Assembly (NCBI GenBank): GCA_905235135.1
Contig: CAJOKR010000011.1
Coordinates: 1 to 51,529, forward strand
Reading direction: 5' to 3'
From: an uncultured Bacteroidales bacterium
GTDB taxonomy: Bacteria; Bacteroidota; Bacteroidia; Bacteroidales; WCHB1-69
Length of the DNA stretch: 51,529 bases
The notes under the pieces are model-generated. The model saw only the letters and a program-made list of their open reading frames with translations, was not told where the DNA came from and ran no database searches. Below are positions 16,268 through 24,884 of the stretch, one piece after another. The translations under genes and the position numbers were made by a program. Positions within the stretch are counted from its first letter, which is position 1, and each line of letters opens with the position of its first letter.

Positions 16268-17073
16268 ATGTTTCGAGTGTCATCTATTTATTTAGAAATG
16301 AGCAATTGAAAGATTATAGTTTCGAATACATTAAAGCTGATAATGTAACACAATGGAAAGCAGGCGAAGTTGTAGTCCGAAAAAGTGTTGTAGAGAAAGC
16401 GGAATTTTATAAAGTTTGTTTCTCATCAGAAGTAGAGACAGACTTATTGATTAAGATAAACAATACGGATAAGTTATCTTCAATAATGAAGGTTTGGAGA
16501 GGAGAAGAAATAGGGCGAAAGTCAAGTCTTATATCTTTCTATCCAACAACTAATGATAGACCACTATTGGCTGGAGATAATGTGCATCGTTATGAACCTA
16601 TTACATGGAGTCGATATATTGACATAGATGATGTCGGAAAAGGTAATTATGAGAAGCCGAAGATTCTTATTCGACAATTAGGTTCTTGTATCAATGCCAC
16701 TTTAGATTTAGATGGATGTGTCACCTTGCAATCAATTTACAATTTGGCTTTGCAAAAGGGTAATGTCCAAACTTTAAAATATGTACTTGGACTACTCAAC
16801 TCTAAATTATATGATTTCATATACAATAAGATATCTGGAGACAAACAAACTTTTCAGAGAATAATTCTTGAAAACGTCAAGCAACTTCCTGTCCCCACCG
16901 CCACTCCCGCCCAGCAGCAACCCATCATCGCCTTAGTTGACAAGATCCTTGCCGCGAAGAAGACGAACTCGCAGGCGGACACAGGTGCGTGGGAGCGGGA
17001 GATTGATGGGCTGGTATATGAGCTGTATGGGCTGACGGAAGATGAGGTGAAGGTAGTGGAAAGGGGCGCGTAA
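16102..17073 (+). CDS. Truncated type IIG-like restriction/methyltransferase, specificity (TaqI-like C-terminal) fragment
   Basis: Open frame of 323 codons. Residues 1 to about 45 are antisense to the 21-bp repeats (LQPFDPR units) and are probably not real. From about NDVFESANVSSVIYLFRN (16246) onward it resembles the target-recognition C-terminus of Eco57I/TaqI-type m6A enzymes: RPLLAGDNVHRYEP, PKILIRQLG, LNSKLYDFIYNK, a helix beginning QQQPIIALVDKIL and the closing VYELYGLTEDE. The methylase domain with NPPY is missing, so this is a remnant without catalytic capacity. Codons are AT-rich compared with both neighbours, consistent with transfer. The last 70 residues return to GC-rich usage. 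Confidence 0.6.
   Translation: MNNVFLWLQPFDPRLQPFGLRLQPFGPKLQPFDSRLQPFPFEACQHHTNDVFESANVSSVIYLFRNEQLKDYSFEYIKADNVTQWKAGEVVVRKSVVEKAEFYKVCFSSEVETDLLIKINNTDKLSSIMKVWRGEEIGRKSSLISFYPTTNDRPLLAGDNVHRYEPITWSRYIDIDDVGKGNYEKPKILIRQLGSCINATLDLDGCVTLQSIYNLALQKGNVQTLKYVLGLLNSKLYDFIYNKISGDKQTFQRIILENVKQLPVPTATPAQQQPIIALVDKILAAKKTNSQADTGAWEREIDGLVYELYGLTEDEVKVVERGA
16121..16214. repeat. Five 21-bp tandem repeats centred on GGTTGCAACC
   Basis: The palindrome GGTTGCAACC (one copy AGTTGCAACC) starts at 16121, 16142, 16163, 16184 and 16205, an exact 21-bp period. On the minus strand each unit encodes a seven-residue KVATSDQ-type repeat. Confidence 0.9.
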
Positions 17074-17230
17074 GAACGAGGAATACTTTCATTGACGGAC
17101 TCTGATGTACCAATTTCGCGCTATATTCCCTTTTTCTTGCCAAAATCCATTCTAAAAATTTAACTATTCGCAAATCGAATTGTTAAGACAAAATTGTATT
17201 TCGTTCGTTTCCAGGGGTTAGTGTAATACC

Positions 17231-17261
17231 TTGACAAACGAACGTTTTTGTTGTATATTTG
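17231..17261 (+). promoter_or_regulatory. Promoter of the four-helix-bundle protein
   Basis: TTGACA-like TTG at 17231 and -7 TATATTTG at 17254-17261, about 20 bp between elements, 42 bp before the ATG at 17304. Confidence 0.6.
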
Positions 17262-17303
17262 CCGTCAAAATTCATCTAAACGATAAATGAAATTGTATGT
17301 ATT

Positions 17304-18044
17304 ATGGAAATAGGAAATTTCGGATACTACTGGTTGGATACTTGGGTAATGTCCAACGTAATACAGCTGGCCACACAGAACTTCTGCCAACGCTATCTCA
17401 ACCGCACCAATGATCCGTGCGGCAGACAATACGACCAAATGACGCAGGCGGCGCGATCGGTTCCGGCCAACATCGCCGAGGGAAACTCCCGGCATGCCAC
17501 CTCGAAGGAGACCGAGATGCGCCTCACCGACGTGGCACGCGCCAGCCTCTCGGAACTGGCTAACGACTACTTGAACTGGCTTTTGCAGCACGAGGAAGTC
17601 CCATGGTCGGTGAAATCAGAAAAGTACCGCGAAGTGGCAAACACCCATCTTGACAGACCCACCTACAAGGACGATGTACAACACTTGAGCAGCCTCCACA
17701 TTTTGGCTCAAAAGCACAAGTTTGACGAGTGGCTGGAGTCAAAGAACTCCATCGTGACGGCCAACTGTCTGCTGATTCTTTGCAACCGCTTGGTTATGAT
17801 GCTGAAAAAACAGTTAGCCAATCAACTGGCAACTTTCCGAGAAGAAGGTGGTTTCACAGAGGCTCTGACCGCCGAACGACTCGCCTACCGAGCCGATCGA
17901 AGCGCGAAGGCTAACTCCCCCTCTTGCCCGAAATGCGGCAAGCCGATGCTAAAACGCATGGCAAAAAAAGGGATTAATTCGGGAAAGGAGTTCTGGAGTT
18001 GCTCCGATTATCCGAAATGCAACGGAACGAGGAATCTGGGATAG
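17304..18044 (+). CDS. Four-helix-bundle protein with C-terminal topoisomerase-type zinc ribbon
   Basis: 246 residues. The N-terminal part (about 15-190) resembles the 23S-rRNA intervening-sequence/four-helix-bundle family: ATQNFCQRYLN, then RSVPANIAEGNS (the family's hallmark), EMRLTDVARASLSEL and LNWLLQ. The C-terminus (about 207-245) is a Cys4 zinc ribbon, CPKCGKPM...CSDYPKC, as in the tail of topoisomerase I. The combination matches what is often called a 'four helix bundle suffix domain' protein. Nucleic-acid binding is likely; the function is unknown. The start is supported by the promoter at 17231-17261. Directly downstream of the restriction remnant but with its own promoter. Confidence 0.8.
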   Translation: MEIGNFGYYWLDTWVMSNVIQLATQNFCQRYLNRTNDPCGRQYDQMTQAARSVPANIAEGNSRHATSKETEMRLTDVARASLSELANDYLNWLLQHEEVPWSVKSEKYREVANTHLDRPTYKDDVQHLSSLHILAQKHKFDEWLESKNSIVTANCLLILCNRLVMMLKKQLANQLATFREEGGFTEALTAERLAYRADRSAKANSPSCPKCGKPMLKRMAKKGINSGKEFWSCSDYPKCNGTRNLG

Positions 18045-18356
18045 GGGCATAGAGTTACAGAGTCACAAGTTCCATGATCACGTTATAACGTGTGATTATT
18101 ATCAATTATCGTTTAAATGTTGCAATCCATCGTAGGGTATTTTTTGAATTATCCTTTGTAACAATCATAAAGCATAGGTTTCTTTAAGGACAAGACACTT
18201 TGTTTCCCGCAGACCAAAACAACGCTTCTTTCTGATGAACAAAAAAACAGTCAATCAAAGAGTCATCCGATTCAGACTACAACACCATTTAAAACAATGT
18301 AGAGACGCACGGCCGTGCGTCTCTACAACATTATATAGGGTTATAAAATCCGAAGA
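18045..18356. other. 312-bp intergenic region between the zinc-ribbon gene and ppdK
   Basis: No protein-like frame is convincing here. It holds a 14-bp perfect palindrome CACGTTATAACGTG (18079-18092, within ATCACGTTATAACGTGTGAT) just after the zinc-ribbon gene, which could be a weak terminator or an operator. It also holds a perfect family-1 element at 18299-18326 beyond the ppdK stop. The remainder is AT-rich with nothing recognisable. Confidence 0.6.
18299..18326. repeat. Family-1 palindromic element downstream of ppdK
   Basis: A perfect 28-bp palindrome with arms GTAGAGACG/CGTCTCTAC and core CACGGCCGTG. It lies 30 bp beyond the ppdK stop. Confidence 0.95.
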
Positions 18357-21080
18357 TTATTTCCCGGCCTTGATGGCAGCCTGGGCGGCAGCCAAACGTG
18401 CGACGGGCACGCGGAACGGGGAGCAGGAGACATAGTTCATACCTGCATTATAGAAGAACTCGGCAGCCGTCGGGTCGCCACCGTGCTCGCCGCAGACACC
18501 GCACTTGAGGTTGGGACGGGTGGAGCGGCCGCGCTGAATGCCGGTCTGCACCAGTTCGCCTACGCACTCGCGGTCGAAGGAGTTGAACGGGTCGGCGGGG
18601 ATGATTTTCTCATCGACGTATGTCTTCACGATGGCATTCACGTCGTCGCGGGAGAAGCCGAAGGTCATCTGGGTAAGGTCGTTGGTACCGAAGCTGAAGA
18701 ACTCGGCCACCTCGGCGATCTGGTTGGCGACCAGTGCGGCGCGCGGAATCTCGATCATGGTGCCGAACTTGTACTCGAACGGAATGCCGTAGGCTTTCTC
18801 GACCTCTTCCTTCACCTCCGTGGCGATAGCCTTCTGGTGGCGCAGCTCGGCGGCGTTAATGGTCAGCGGAACCATGATTTCGAGCATCGGGTGCAGGCCT
18901 TCCTTCATCAACTCAACGGTGGCACTGAACAGGGCTCGGAACTGCACGCGGGTGATTTCGGGATAGATGATGCCGAGACGCACGCCGCGAAGACCCATCA
19001 TCGGGTTCACCTCGTGGAGCGACTCCACGCGCTTCTTCACATCCTCGTAGCTGATGCCGAGACGCTGGGCGGCCTCTTTCATCTTGGCCTCACCCTGCGG
19101 GGCGAACTCATGCAACGGGGGATCCATCAGACGGAAGGTCAGCGGTTTGCCATCCATCACCTTGAGGGTACCCTTGGCGGCTTCCTTGATGTAAGGCTCC
19201 AGCTCGTTGAGGGCGGCGATACGCTCCTCTTTCGTGTCGGAGAGAATCATGTTGCGCAGCTTCTCCAGCGGTTTCTCGCTGTTCTTGCCGTAGAACATGT
19301 GCTCGATACGGAACAGACCGATACCCTCGGCACCGAAGTTGACGGCGTTCTGAGCATCTTCCGGAGTATCAGCGTTGGTGCGGACACCCATGGTGCGGTA
19401 TTTGTCAACTAACTTCATGAATTCCACGAAGAGCGGATTCTCAGTGGCGTCAATCATCTTGACTTCCTCGCCATAGACCCAACCCTTAGAGCCATTCAAG
19501 CTGAGGATGTCGCCTTCCTTGAAGGTCTTGCCGTCGATGGTGACGGTGCGGGCTTCCATGTCGATCTTGATGGCATCGCAACCCACGATACAGCACTTAC
19601 CCCAGCCACGAGCCACGAGAGCAGCGTGGGAGGTCATACCGCCGCGAGCGGTCAGAATGCCGGTAGCAGCGCGCATACCCTCCACATCTTCAGGGTTGGT
19701 TTCCTCGCGGACGAGGATGTTTTTCACCTTATTGGCGGTGTAAGCCATAGAGGTTTCGCTGTCGAAGGCGATTTTACCGACGGCACCGCCAGGACCTGCG
19801 GGCAGACCCTTCGCGATGACGCTGTGCTTCTTCTCGTCAGCGGCATCCAAAATCGGGTGCAGCAGTTCGTCGAGCTGGGCGGGAGCCACGCGGAGCACCA
19901 CTTCCTTCTCGTCGATGAGGCCTTCGTGCAACATGTCGAGAGCCATGGTCATAGCGGCAACACCGGTACGTTTACCAACGCGGCACTGCAGCATATAAAG
20001 TTTGCCCTCTTGGATGGTGAACTCGATATCGAGCATGTCGTGATAGTTCTTCTCCAAGATGTTGCGGATGTCGCAGAGTTCCTTGTAGGTCTCGGGCATC
20101 AGCTCCTGCATGGAGTGCATCATCTTGTTCTGCTCGTTCTTGGTCTCGTCGTTCAGCGGGTTGGGGGTACGGATACCGGCCACCACATCCTCGCCTTGGG
20201 CGTTGATCAACCATTCGCCATAGAACTGATTGTCGCCGGTAGCGGGGTTACGGGTGAAAGCAACGCCGGTAGCGGAGTTGTCGCCCATGTTGCCGAACAC
20301 CATAGCCTGCACGTTGACGGCGGTACCCCAATCATCGGGGATGCCCTCAATGCGGCGGTAAGCGATAGCCTTCTTGCCATTCCAGCTCTTGAACACGGCC
20401 TTGATGCCGCCTTCCATCTGGGCGCGAGCATCATCGGGGAACTCGGTACCGAGCACCTCTTTCACCTTGGTTTTGAAATTCTCGGCCAAAATCTTGAGCT
20501 CGTCAGCGGTGATTTCCGTATCGCTCTTGTAGCCACGAGCGGCCTTGAATGCGTCAAGCATGTCATCCAGCTGTTTGCGGATGCCCTTGCCGTCGGCGGG
20601 CTCGATGCCTTCGGATTTCTCCATCACGACATCGGCGTACATCATGATCAGACGACGGTAGGAGTCATACACGAAACGGGGGTTGTTGGTCTTCTTGATG
20701 AGTCCGGGGATAGTCTTGGAGCTCAGACCGATATTGAGGACGGTGTCCATCATGCCGGGCATGGAGCTACGGGCGCCGGAGCGGCAGGAGACGAGCAGCG
20801 GGTTCTCCGGATCGTCGTATTTGAGACCCATGATGGCCTCCACATTCTTCATTCCGGCCCAAACCTCGTCCATGAGGCCTTCGGGGAGCTGGCAGTTGTT
20901 GGCGTAATACGCCGTGCAGCATTCCGTGGTGATGGTCAGACCCGCAGGAACGGGCAAGCCCAGTAAGCACATTTCAGCCAAGTTGGCGCCTTTACCGCCC
21001 AACAAGTTCTTCATGTCCGCCTTACCTTCGGCCTTTTTTCCGCCAAAAGTATAGACATACTTCACATCATTCTTTGTCAT
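18357..21080 (-). CDS. ppdK: Pyruvate, phosphate dikinase
   Basis: Reversibly converts pyruvate, ATP and Pi to PEP, AMP and PPi; in anaerobic Bacteroidota it serves glycolysis/gluconeogenesis. 907 residues from ATG 21080 (MTKNDVKYVYTFGGK). The frame extends to 21206, but those 42 codons run through the promoter and are not conserved. The N-terminal ATP-grasp region has GGKGANLAEM, SCRSGARSSMPGMMDT and GVAFTRNP. The swivelling phosphohistidine is His485 in GGMTSHAALVARG. The C-terminal PEP/pyruvate barrel ends with SFGTNDLTQMTFGFSRDD and the catalytic Cys in CGVCGEHGGDP. Complete and monocistronic. Confidence 0.97.
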   Translation of the reverse strand: MTKNDVKYVYTFGGKKAEGKADMKNLLGGKGANLAEMCLLGLPVPAGLTITTECCTAYYANNCQLPEGLMDEVWAGMKNVEAIMGLKYDDPENPLLVSCRSGARSSMPGMMDTVLNIGLSSKTIPGLIKKTNNPRFVYDSYRRLIMMYADVVMEKSEGIEPADGKGIRKQLDDMLDAFKAARGYKSDTEITADELKILAENFKTKVKEVLGTEFPDDARAQMEGGIKAVFKSWNGKKAIAYRRIEGIPDDWGTAVNVQAMVFGNMGDNSATGVAFTRNPATGDNQFYGEWLINAQGEDVVAGIRTPNPLNDETKNEQNKMMHSMQELMPETYKELCDIRNILEKNYHDMLDIEFTIQEGKLYMLQCRVGKRTGVAAMTMALDMLHEGLIDEKEVVLRVAPAQLDELLHPILDAADEKKHSVIAKGLPAGPGGAVGKIAFDSETSMAYTANKVKNILVREETNPEDVEGMRAATGILTARGGMTSHAALVARGWGKCCIVGCDAIKIDMEARTVTIDGKTFKEGDILSLNGSKGWVYGEEVKMIDATENPLFVEFMKLVDKYRTMGVRTNADTPEDAQNAVNFGAEGIGLFRIEHMFYGKNSEKPLEKLRNMILSDTKEERIAALNELEPYIKEAAKGTLKVMDGKPLTFRLMDPPLHEFAPQGEAKMKEAAQRLGISYEDVKKRVESLHEVNPMMGLRGVRLGIIYPEITRVQFRALFSATVELMKEGLHPMLEIMVPLTINAAELRHQKAIATEVKEEVEKAYGIPFEYKFGTMIEIPRAALVANQIAEVAEFFSFGTNDLTQMTFGFSRDDVNAIVKTYVDEKIIPADPFNSFDRECVGELVQTGIQRGRSTRPNLKCGVCGEHGGDPTAAEFFYNAGMNYVSCSPFRVPVARLAAAQAAIKAGK

Positions 21081-21124
21081 TTTCAAATAGTTTTGGATAA
21101 AAATTATTATTCTAAAAACGGCCG

Positions 21125-21132
21125 CGAAAATA
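21125..21132 (-). promoter_or_regulatory. -7-like promoter element of ppdK
   Basis: Plus-strand CGAAAATA reads TATTTTCG on the minus strand, one base off TAnnTTTG, 45 bp before the ATG at 21080. Confidence 0.45.
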
Positions 21133-21214
21133 CAAAAAAAGTGGGTACGATTCCCCATAATCCTGAAACTTTTTTCACGGCAGCTCAGCTGTAAATAAAC
21201 ACACAAAAAAAGTG

Positions 21215-21222
21215 TATTTTTG
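21215..21222 (+). promoter_or_regulatory. -7 promoter element of the GH3 gene
   Basis: TATTTTTG followed by CCGCC, 35 bp before the ATG at 21258. Divergent from the ppdK promoter. Confidence 0.6.
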
Positions 21223-21257
21223 CCGCCCGAATTGAATGGTGGACTAACATATCGCTT

Positions 21258-23144
21258 ATGGCAAGAAAACTACGCTATCCGCTGATCATCAACTCCCTGC
21301 TCTCCGTAGCGGGCGGGATTCAGATCGTGCGATTGAAGCTGGCCTCCAGAAGACCCCGATTCGCCGCCGAAAACACCCTCCGCGACATCCTGAAAATCAG
21401 CCAGAACACATTCTACGGACGCACACACCACTTCGAACATATCCTCTCCGCCCCGACCAGCGAAGAGTTGTTCTCACTCTACCAACACTTAGTCCCCGCC
21501 AACGACTACGAGGCACTGCGCCCCTTTGTAGAACGGCATAAGAACGGCGAGAAAGACGTGCTGTTCCCCGGGCGCCCGCTCATGTACGCCACCACCTCCG
21601 GCACCACCTCGCAACCCAAATGGGTGCCCATGACCCGCAAATATTTAAAAGATGTCTATGGCAAGATGTCGCACGTGTGGATTTGGAACTTCATCAAGCA
21701 CCGCCCGCTGGCCCTCGCGGGACACATCTTCCCTATCGTCGGCAAAGAGTGCGAAGGTTACGCGCCCGACGGAACCCTGTACGGATCGGTGAGCGGCGTG
21801 CTGGTGCGCGACATTCCCCCGATCATCAAACGGAAATACACCGCCCCGGCCAGCGTGATGTCCATTGAGGACTACGCCGCCCGCAACTACACCCTCATGC
21901 GGTTGGCTGTCCAGCACTGGGACGTCACCCTTTGGGCCACCGCCAACCCTTCGACCATCCTCGAATTGCAACGCGCTGTGGATGAGAATCTTGACACGAT
22001 GATTGACGACATTGAGCGCGGCACTTTAACCGACAAATTCGAAATCGCTCCCGAAATCCGCAAGGAGCTCCGCAGCTATATGCGCCCCAATCCGAAACGC
22101 GCTGCCGAACTGCGACAGATTCGCGACAACCACAACGGACGCATCCTGCCCAAACAATACTGGCCGCACCTACAGATTCTCAGCACTTGGAAATGCGGCA
22201 ATACTAAAATTTATATGGAGAAGTACCTCGACTTCTTCGACCTGCAACAGACTTTCTATCAAGAACTTGGATATATTGCCACGGAATGCCGCTTCGGGTT
22301 CGCCCTAGACGACACCATCGAATCTGTGATGTTCCCGCACATGCACTACTACGAGTTTGTGGCCGAAGAGGAGCTCGACTCACCCCAGAAGCACTTCCTC
22401 CAGCTCGACGAATTGGAACAGGGCAAACGTTACTGCGCCTATGTGACCACCTATTCTGGGCTGTTCCGTTACAACATGAACGATCTCATCGAGGTGGGCG
22501 GCAAGTTCGAGGAGACCCCAACCATCCACATGGTTAGCAAGGTGAATGGCATCGTGTCGCTAACCGGCGAGAAACTCTACGAGCCGCAGTTTATCGACGC
22601 TGTGAAGCAAGCCGAAGCTGCAACGGGCATAAAGACCACCTTCTTTGTGGGCTTTGCCGACGTAAACGAGTCGGTTTACCATTTCTACTTTGAATTTGAA
22701 GATCCCGAAACCACCCAGGAGACTGCTGAGGATTTTGCCAAGGTGGTGGATGAAAAGCTGTGCGCCATTAACATCGAATACGAGTCGAAGAGGGCTAGTT
22801 TCAGGCTCAACCCGCCTGTGGCGCATCGACTTATCAACAACGCCTACTCCCGTTTCAAGGCGGCCTGTTTGGAAGAGGGAATGCGCGACGGACAGTTCAA
22901 GTTCAACCAGCTGATGCAGGACGAAGGCCGTCGCCGGAAATTCCAAGTGTTGGTGTTAGGCGACATCATCTCCGGTGTGCGTAGCAATGTCATCAACCGC
23001 CTTGCCGAACGTGCCGACCGCCATCGGGAGCGCCAGCAACGCATCGAAGAACGTCTCCAGCGTATTGAGGAGCGCCGCTTGGAACGAATGGAGCGTCGGA
23101 AGCAGCGCCGCAAATCCAAATCATCCGCATCATCCAAAAAGTAG
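21258..23144 (+). CDS. GH3-family acyl-adenylate-forming protein
   Basis: 628 residues of the GH3 auxin-responsive promoter family, which adenylate carboxylic acids and, in plants, conjugate them to amino acids. Bacterial substrates are unknown. The ATP-binding loop ATTSGTTSQPK is at 111-121. Other family blocks are ATANPSTILELQ, YIATECRFG, ATP-contacting FRYNMNDLIEVGGKF and SLTGEKL, followed by the C-terminal lid. The last ~60 residues are an Arg/Lys/Glu-rich helical tail (ERQQRIEERLQRIEERR) ending in a lysine/serine stretch, beyond the normal GH3 fold. It has its own promoter; no neighbour explains the substrate. Confidence 0.9.
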   Translation: MARKLRYPLIINSLLSVAGGIQIVRLKLASRRPRFAAENTLRDILKISQNTFYGRTHHFEHILSAPTSEELFSLYQHLVPANDYEALRPFVERHKNGEKDVLFPGRPLMYATTSGTTSQPKWVPMTRKYLKDVYGKMSHVWIWNFIKHRPLALAGHIFPIVGKECEGYAPDGTLYGSVSGVLVRDIPPIIKRKYTAPASVMSIEDYAARNYTLMRLAVQHWDVTLWATANPSTILELQRAVDENLDTMIDDIERGTLTDKFEIAPEIRKELRSYMRPNPKRAAELRQIRDNHNGRILPKQYWPHLQILSTWKCGNTKIYMEKYLDFFDLQQTFYQELGYIATECRFGFALDDTIESVMFPHMHYYEFVAEEELDSPQKHFLQLDELEQGKRYCAYVTTYSGLFRYNMNDLIEVGGKFEETPTIHMVSKVNGIVSLTGEKLYEPQFIDAVKQAEAATGIKTTFFVGFADVNESVYHFYFEFEDPETTQETAEDFAKVVDEKLCAINIEYESKRASFRLNPPVAHRLINNAYSRFKAACLEEGMRDGQFKFNQLMQDEGRRRKFQVLVLGDIISGVRSNVINRLAERADRHRERQQRIEERLQRIEERRLERMERRKQRRKSKSSASSKK

Positions 23145-23232
23145 CAATCCGACTTCGCTACATTCTCATTTTTTATCCAATCCAATTTATTCGGATGTGA
23201 AAAATTTTTGCATTCCGTATTCTTTTTTTATA

Positions 23233-23240
23233 TACTTTTG
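23233..23240 (+). promoter_or_regulatory. -7 promoter element of the arginine decarboxylase-like gene
   Basis: TACTTTTG followed by CGGCG, 30 bp before the ATG at 23271. AAGAAGG immediately before the ATG is a rare Shine-Dalgarno-like stretch for this genome. Confidence 0.5.
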
Positions 23241-23270
23241 CGGCGTTTTTAATTTCAAAAGTCAAGAAGG

Positions 23271-24692
23271 ATGAAAACCAAGTACATCGATCTGATTTCA
23301 CAAACCTACGACTTCCCGCAAGAGGAGTTCAATGTGGAAGACAACAATCTGTTATTCAACGAAGTACCGTTGATGGACATCATCAAACAGTACGGCACGC
23401 CGCTGAAAATCACCTACCTTCCGAAAATCTCCGCCAACATCCAAAAAGCGAAGCGTTGGTTCAATGTAGCCATTGCAAAAGCCGACTACAAAGGCAGTTA
23501 CCATTACTGTTACTGTACCAAGAGCAACCATTTCGAGTTTGTGATGTCGGAGGTGCTGAAAAACGACGTGCATATCGAGACTTCCTCCGCATTCGACATC
23601 AATCTGATCGAAACGCTGCACGAAGCGGGTCTGTTCGACAAGCAGAATTACATTATTTGTAACGGATTCAAGCGGCAGATCTACATCGACAACATCGTAG
23701 ACATCCTGAACAAAGGATATGTGAACACGATTCCGGTTTTCGACAGCAAGAAAGAATTCGACATGCTTGCGCAGAAGGAAATCAAGGCTAAGTGCAAGGT
23801 TGGCATCCGCATCGCCTCCGAGGAGGAGCCGCGGTTCGAGTTCTACACTTCGCGCCTCGGCATCCGATACAACGATGTGATCCCGTTCTACCGTGAAAAG
23901 ATCAAGGACAGCCCCAACTACGAGCTCAAAATGCTCCATTTCTTCATCAACACGGGCATCCAGGACACTGCTTACTACTGGAACGAGCTCACCAAGTGCG
24001 TGAACCTCTACTGCGACCTCAAGAAGATCTGCCCCGAGCTCGACTCGCTGAACATCGGCGGCGGCTTCCCCATCAAGAACTCGCTCTCCTTCGACTACGA
24101 CTACGAGTACATGGCCGAGGAGATTGTGGCCCAGATCAAGAACATCTGCGACCGCGAGGGGGTGCAGGAACCCGACATCTTCACCGAGTTCGGGTCATTC
24201 ACCGTGGGCGAGGCCAGTGCCGCACTCTTCTCCGTGCTGCAACAGAAGCGTCAGAACGACAGGGAGTTATGGAACATGATCGACAGTTCCTTCATGACCA
24301 CCCTGCCCGACACCTGGGCCATCAACCAGCAGTTCATCATCTTGGCCATCAACAACTGGGACAAGGCCTACGAACGCGTCTTCATGGGCGGCCTCACCTG
24401 CGACAGCCACGACTACTACAACTCCGACTCGCACCTGAATGCCGTCTTCCTCCCGCAGATCGACTCCGCCAACTATCCTGCCGGCGACAGTCCGGAGGAC
24501 ATCCAATACATCGGACTGTTCAATACCGGAGCCTATCAGGATGCCCTCGGCGGTTACGGCGGAATACAGCATTGCATGACTCCCGCGCCGAAACACATCA
24601 TCATCTACCGCGACGAGGAGGGCGAAATCTGTACCAAACTATTCGCTAAAGAACAGAGTTACAAGTCGATGCTGAAAATTTTGGGCTATTAG
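23271..24692 (+). CDS. speA: Arginine decarboxylase-like PLP enzyme (alanine-racemase fold)
   Basis: 473-residue fold-type III PLP decarboxylase. The PLP lysine is expected at Lys84 (YCYCTKSNH). HIETSSAFDIN, EPRFEFYTSRLG, LNIGGGFPIKNS (phosphate-binding glycines), FTEFGSFTVGE and the substrate-side GGLTCDSHDYY follow in order. It recalls the short, ~470-residue Bacteroidota proteins annotated as arginine decarboxylase, distinct from the 630-residue SpeA. Carboxynorspermidine or diaminopimelate decarboxylase activity cannot be excluded from sequence. The product would feed polyamine synthesis. It is followed by the SRP RNA promoter 21 bp after its stop. Confidence 0.78.
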   Translation: MKTKYIDLISQTYDFPQEEFNVEDNNLLFNEVPLMDIIKQYGTPLKITYLPKISANIQKAKRWFNVAIAKADYKGSYHYCYCTKSNHFEFVMSEVLKNDVHIETSSAFDINLIETLHEAGLFDKQNYIICNGFKRQIYIDNIVDILNKGYVNTIPVFDSKKEFDMLAQKEIKAKCKVGIRIASEEEPRFEFYTSRLGIRYNDVIPFYREKIKDSPNYELKMLHFFINTGIQDTAYYWNELTKCVNLYCDLKKICPELDSLNIGGGFPIKNSLSFDYDYEYMAEEIVAQIKNICDREGVQEPDIFTEFGSFTVGEASAALFSVLQQKRQNDRELWNMIDSSFMTTLPDTWAINQQFIILAINNWDKAYERVFMGGLTCDSHDYYNSDSHLNAVFLPQIDSANYPAGDSPEDIQYIGLFNTGAYQDALGGYGGIQHCMTPAPKHIIIYRDEEGEICTKLFAKEQSYKSMLKILGY

Positions 24693-24696
24693 TCGA

Positions 24697-24721
24697 TTGA
24701 ACCGAAAAAATTGTATTTTTG
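24697..24721 (+). promoter_or_regulatory. Promoter of the SRP RNA
   Basis: TTGA at 24697-24700 and -7 TATTTTTG at 24714-24721. The RNA helix begins 5 bp after the -7 element, as expected for a start about 7 nt downstream. Confidence 0.7.
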
Positions 24722-24725
24722 CCGC

Positions 24726-24823
24726 GGGTAAGTCTCATACGATCTGCTCCCTTATAACTCCCCCAGGACAGGAATGTAGCAAGGGCATTAAGGTTGTAGC
24801 GATGCGATATGAGTAGCTTACCC
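24726..24823 (+). ncRNA. ffs: Signal recognition particle RNA (4.5S type)
   Basis: RNA partner of Ffh. The conserved domain-IV apical part is AGGACAGGAATGTAGCAAGG, with a GGAA tetraloop (24771-24774) closed by ACA/TGT and the asymmetric internal loop that the Ffh M domain binds. The ends pair: GGGTAAG (24726-24732) with CTTACCC (24817-24823), then CTCATA (24734-24739) with TATGAG (24808-24813). About 98 nt, a single long hairpin of the small bacterial type without an Alu domain. A run of T follows (TTCTTTGTTTT), compatible with termination. Preceded by a good promoter. Confidence 0.93.
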
Positions 24824-24884
24824 TTCTTTGTTTTAGGCAATAGGCATTAGGCAAAAGGCAATAGATATTTATAATTGTTGGATT

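Noticed and set aside
16925-17173. 82-codon minus-strand frame opposite the restriction fragment
   Set aside because: Pro/His-rich translation typical of antisense noise; no support.
18079-18092. CACGTTATAACGTG as a phage attachment site or origin
   Set aside because: Single 14-bp palindrome with no integrase, second copy or replication gene nearby; recorded only within the intergenic entry.
18235-18435. 66-codon open frame crossing a palindrome into the ppdK 3' end
   Set aside because: Half of it is antisense to ppdK and the rest runs through the family-1 repeat; no promoter.
19626-20966. 446-codon open frame on the plus strand opposite ppdK
   Set aside because: Antisense shadow of a highly conserved, complete ppdK; the His/Val-rich translation has no domain pattern and no start signal.
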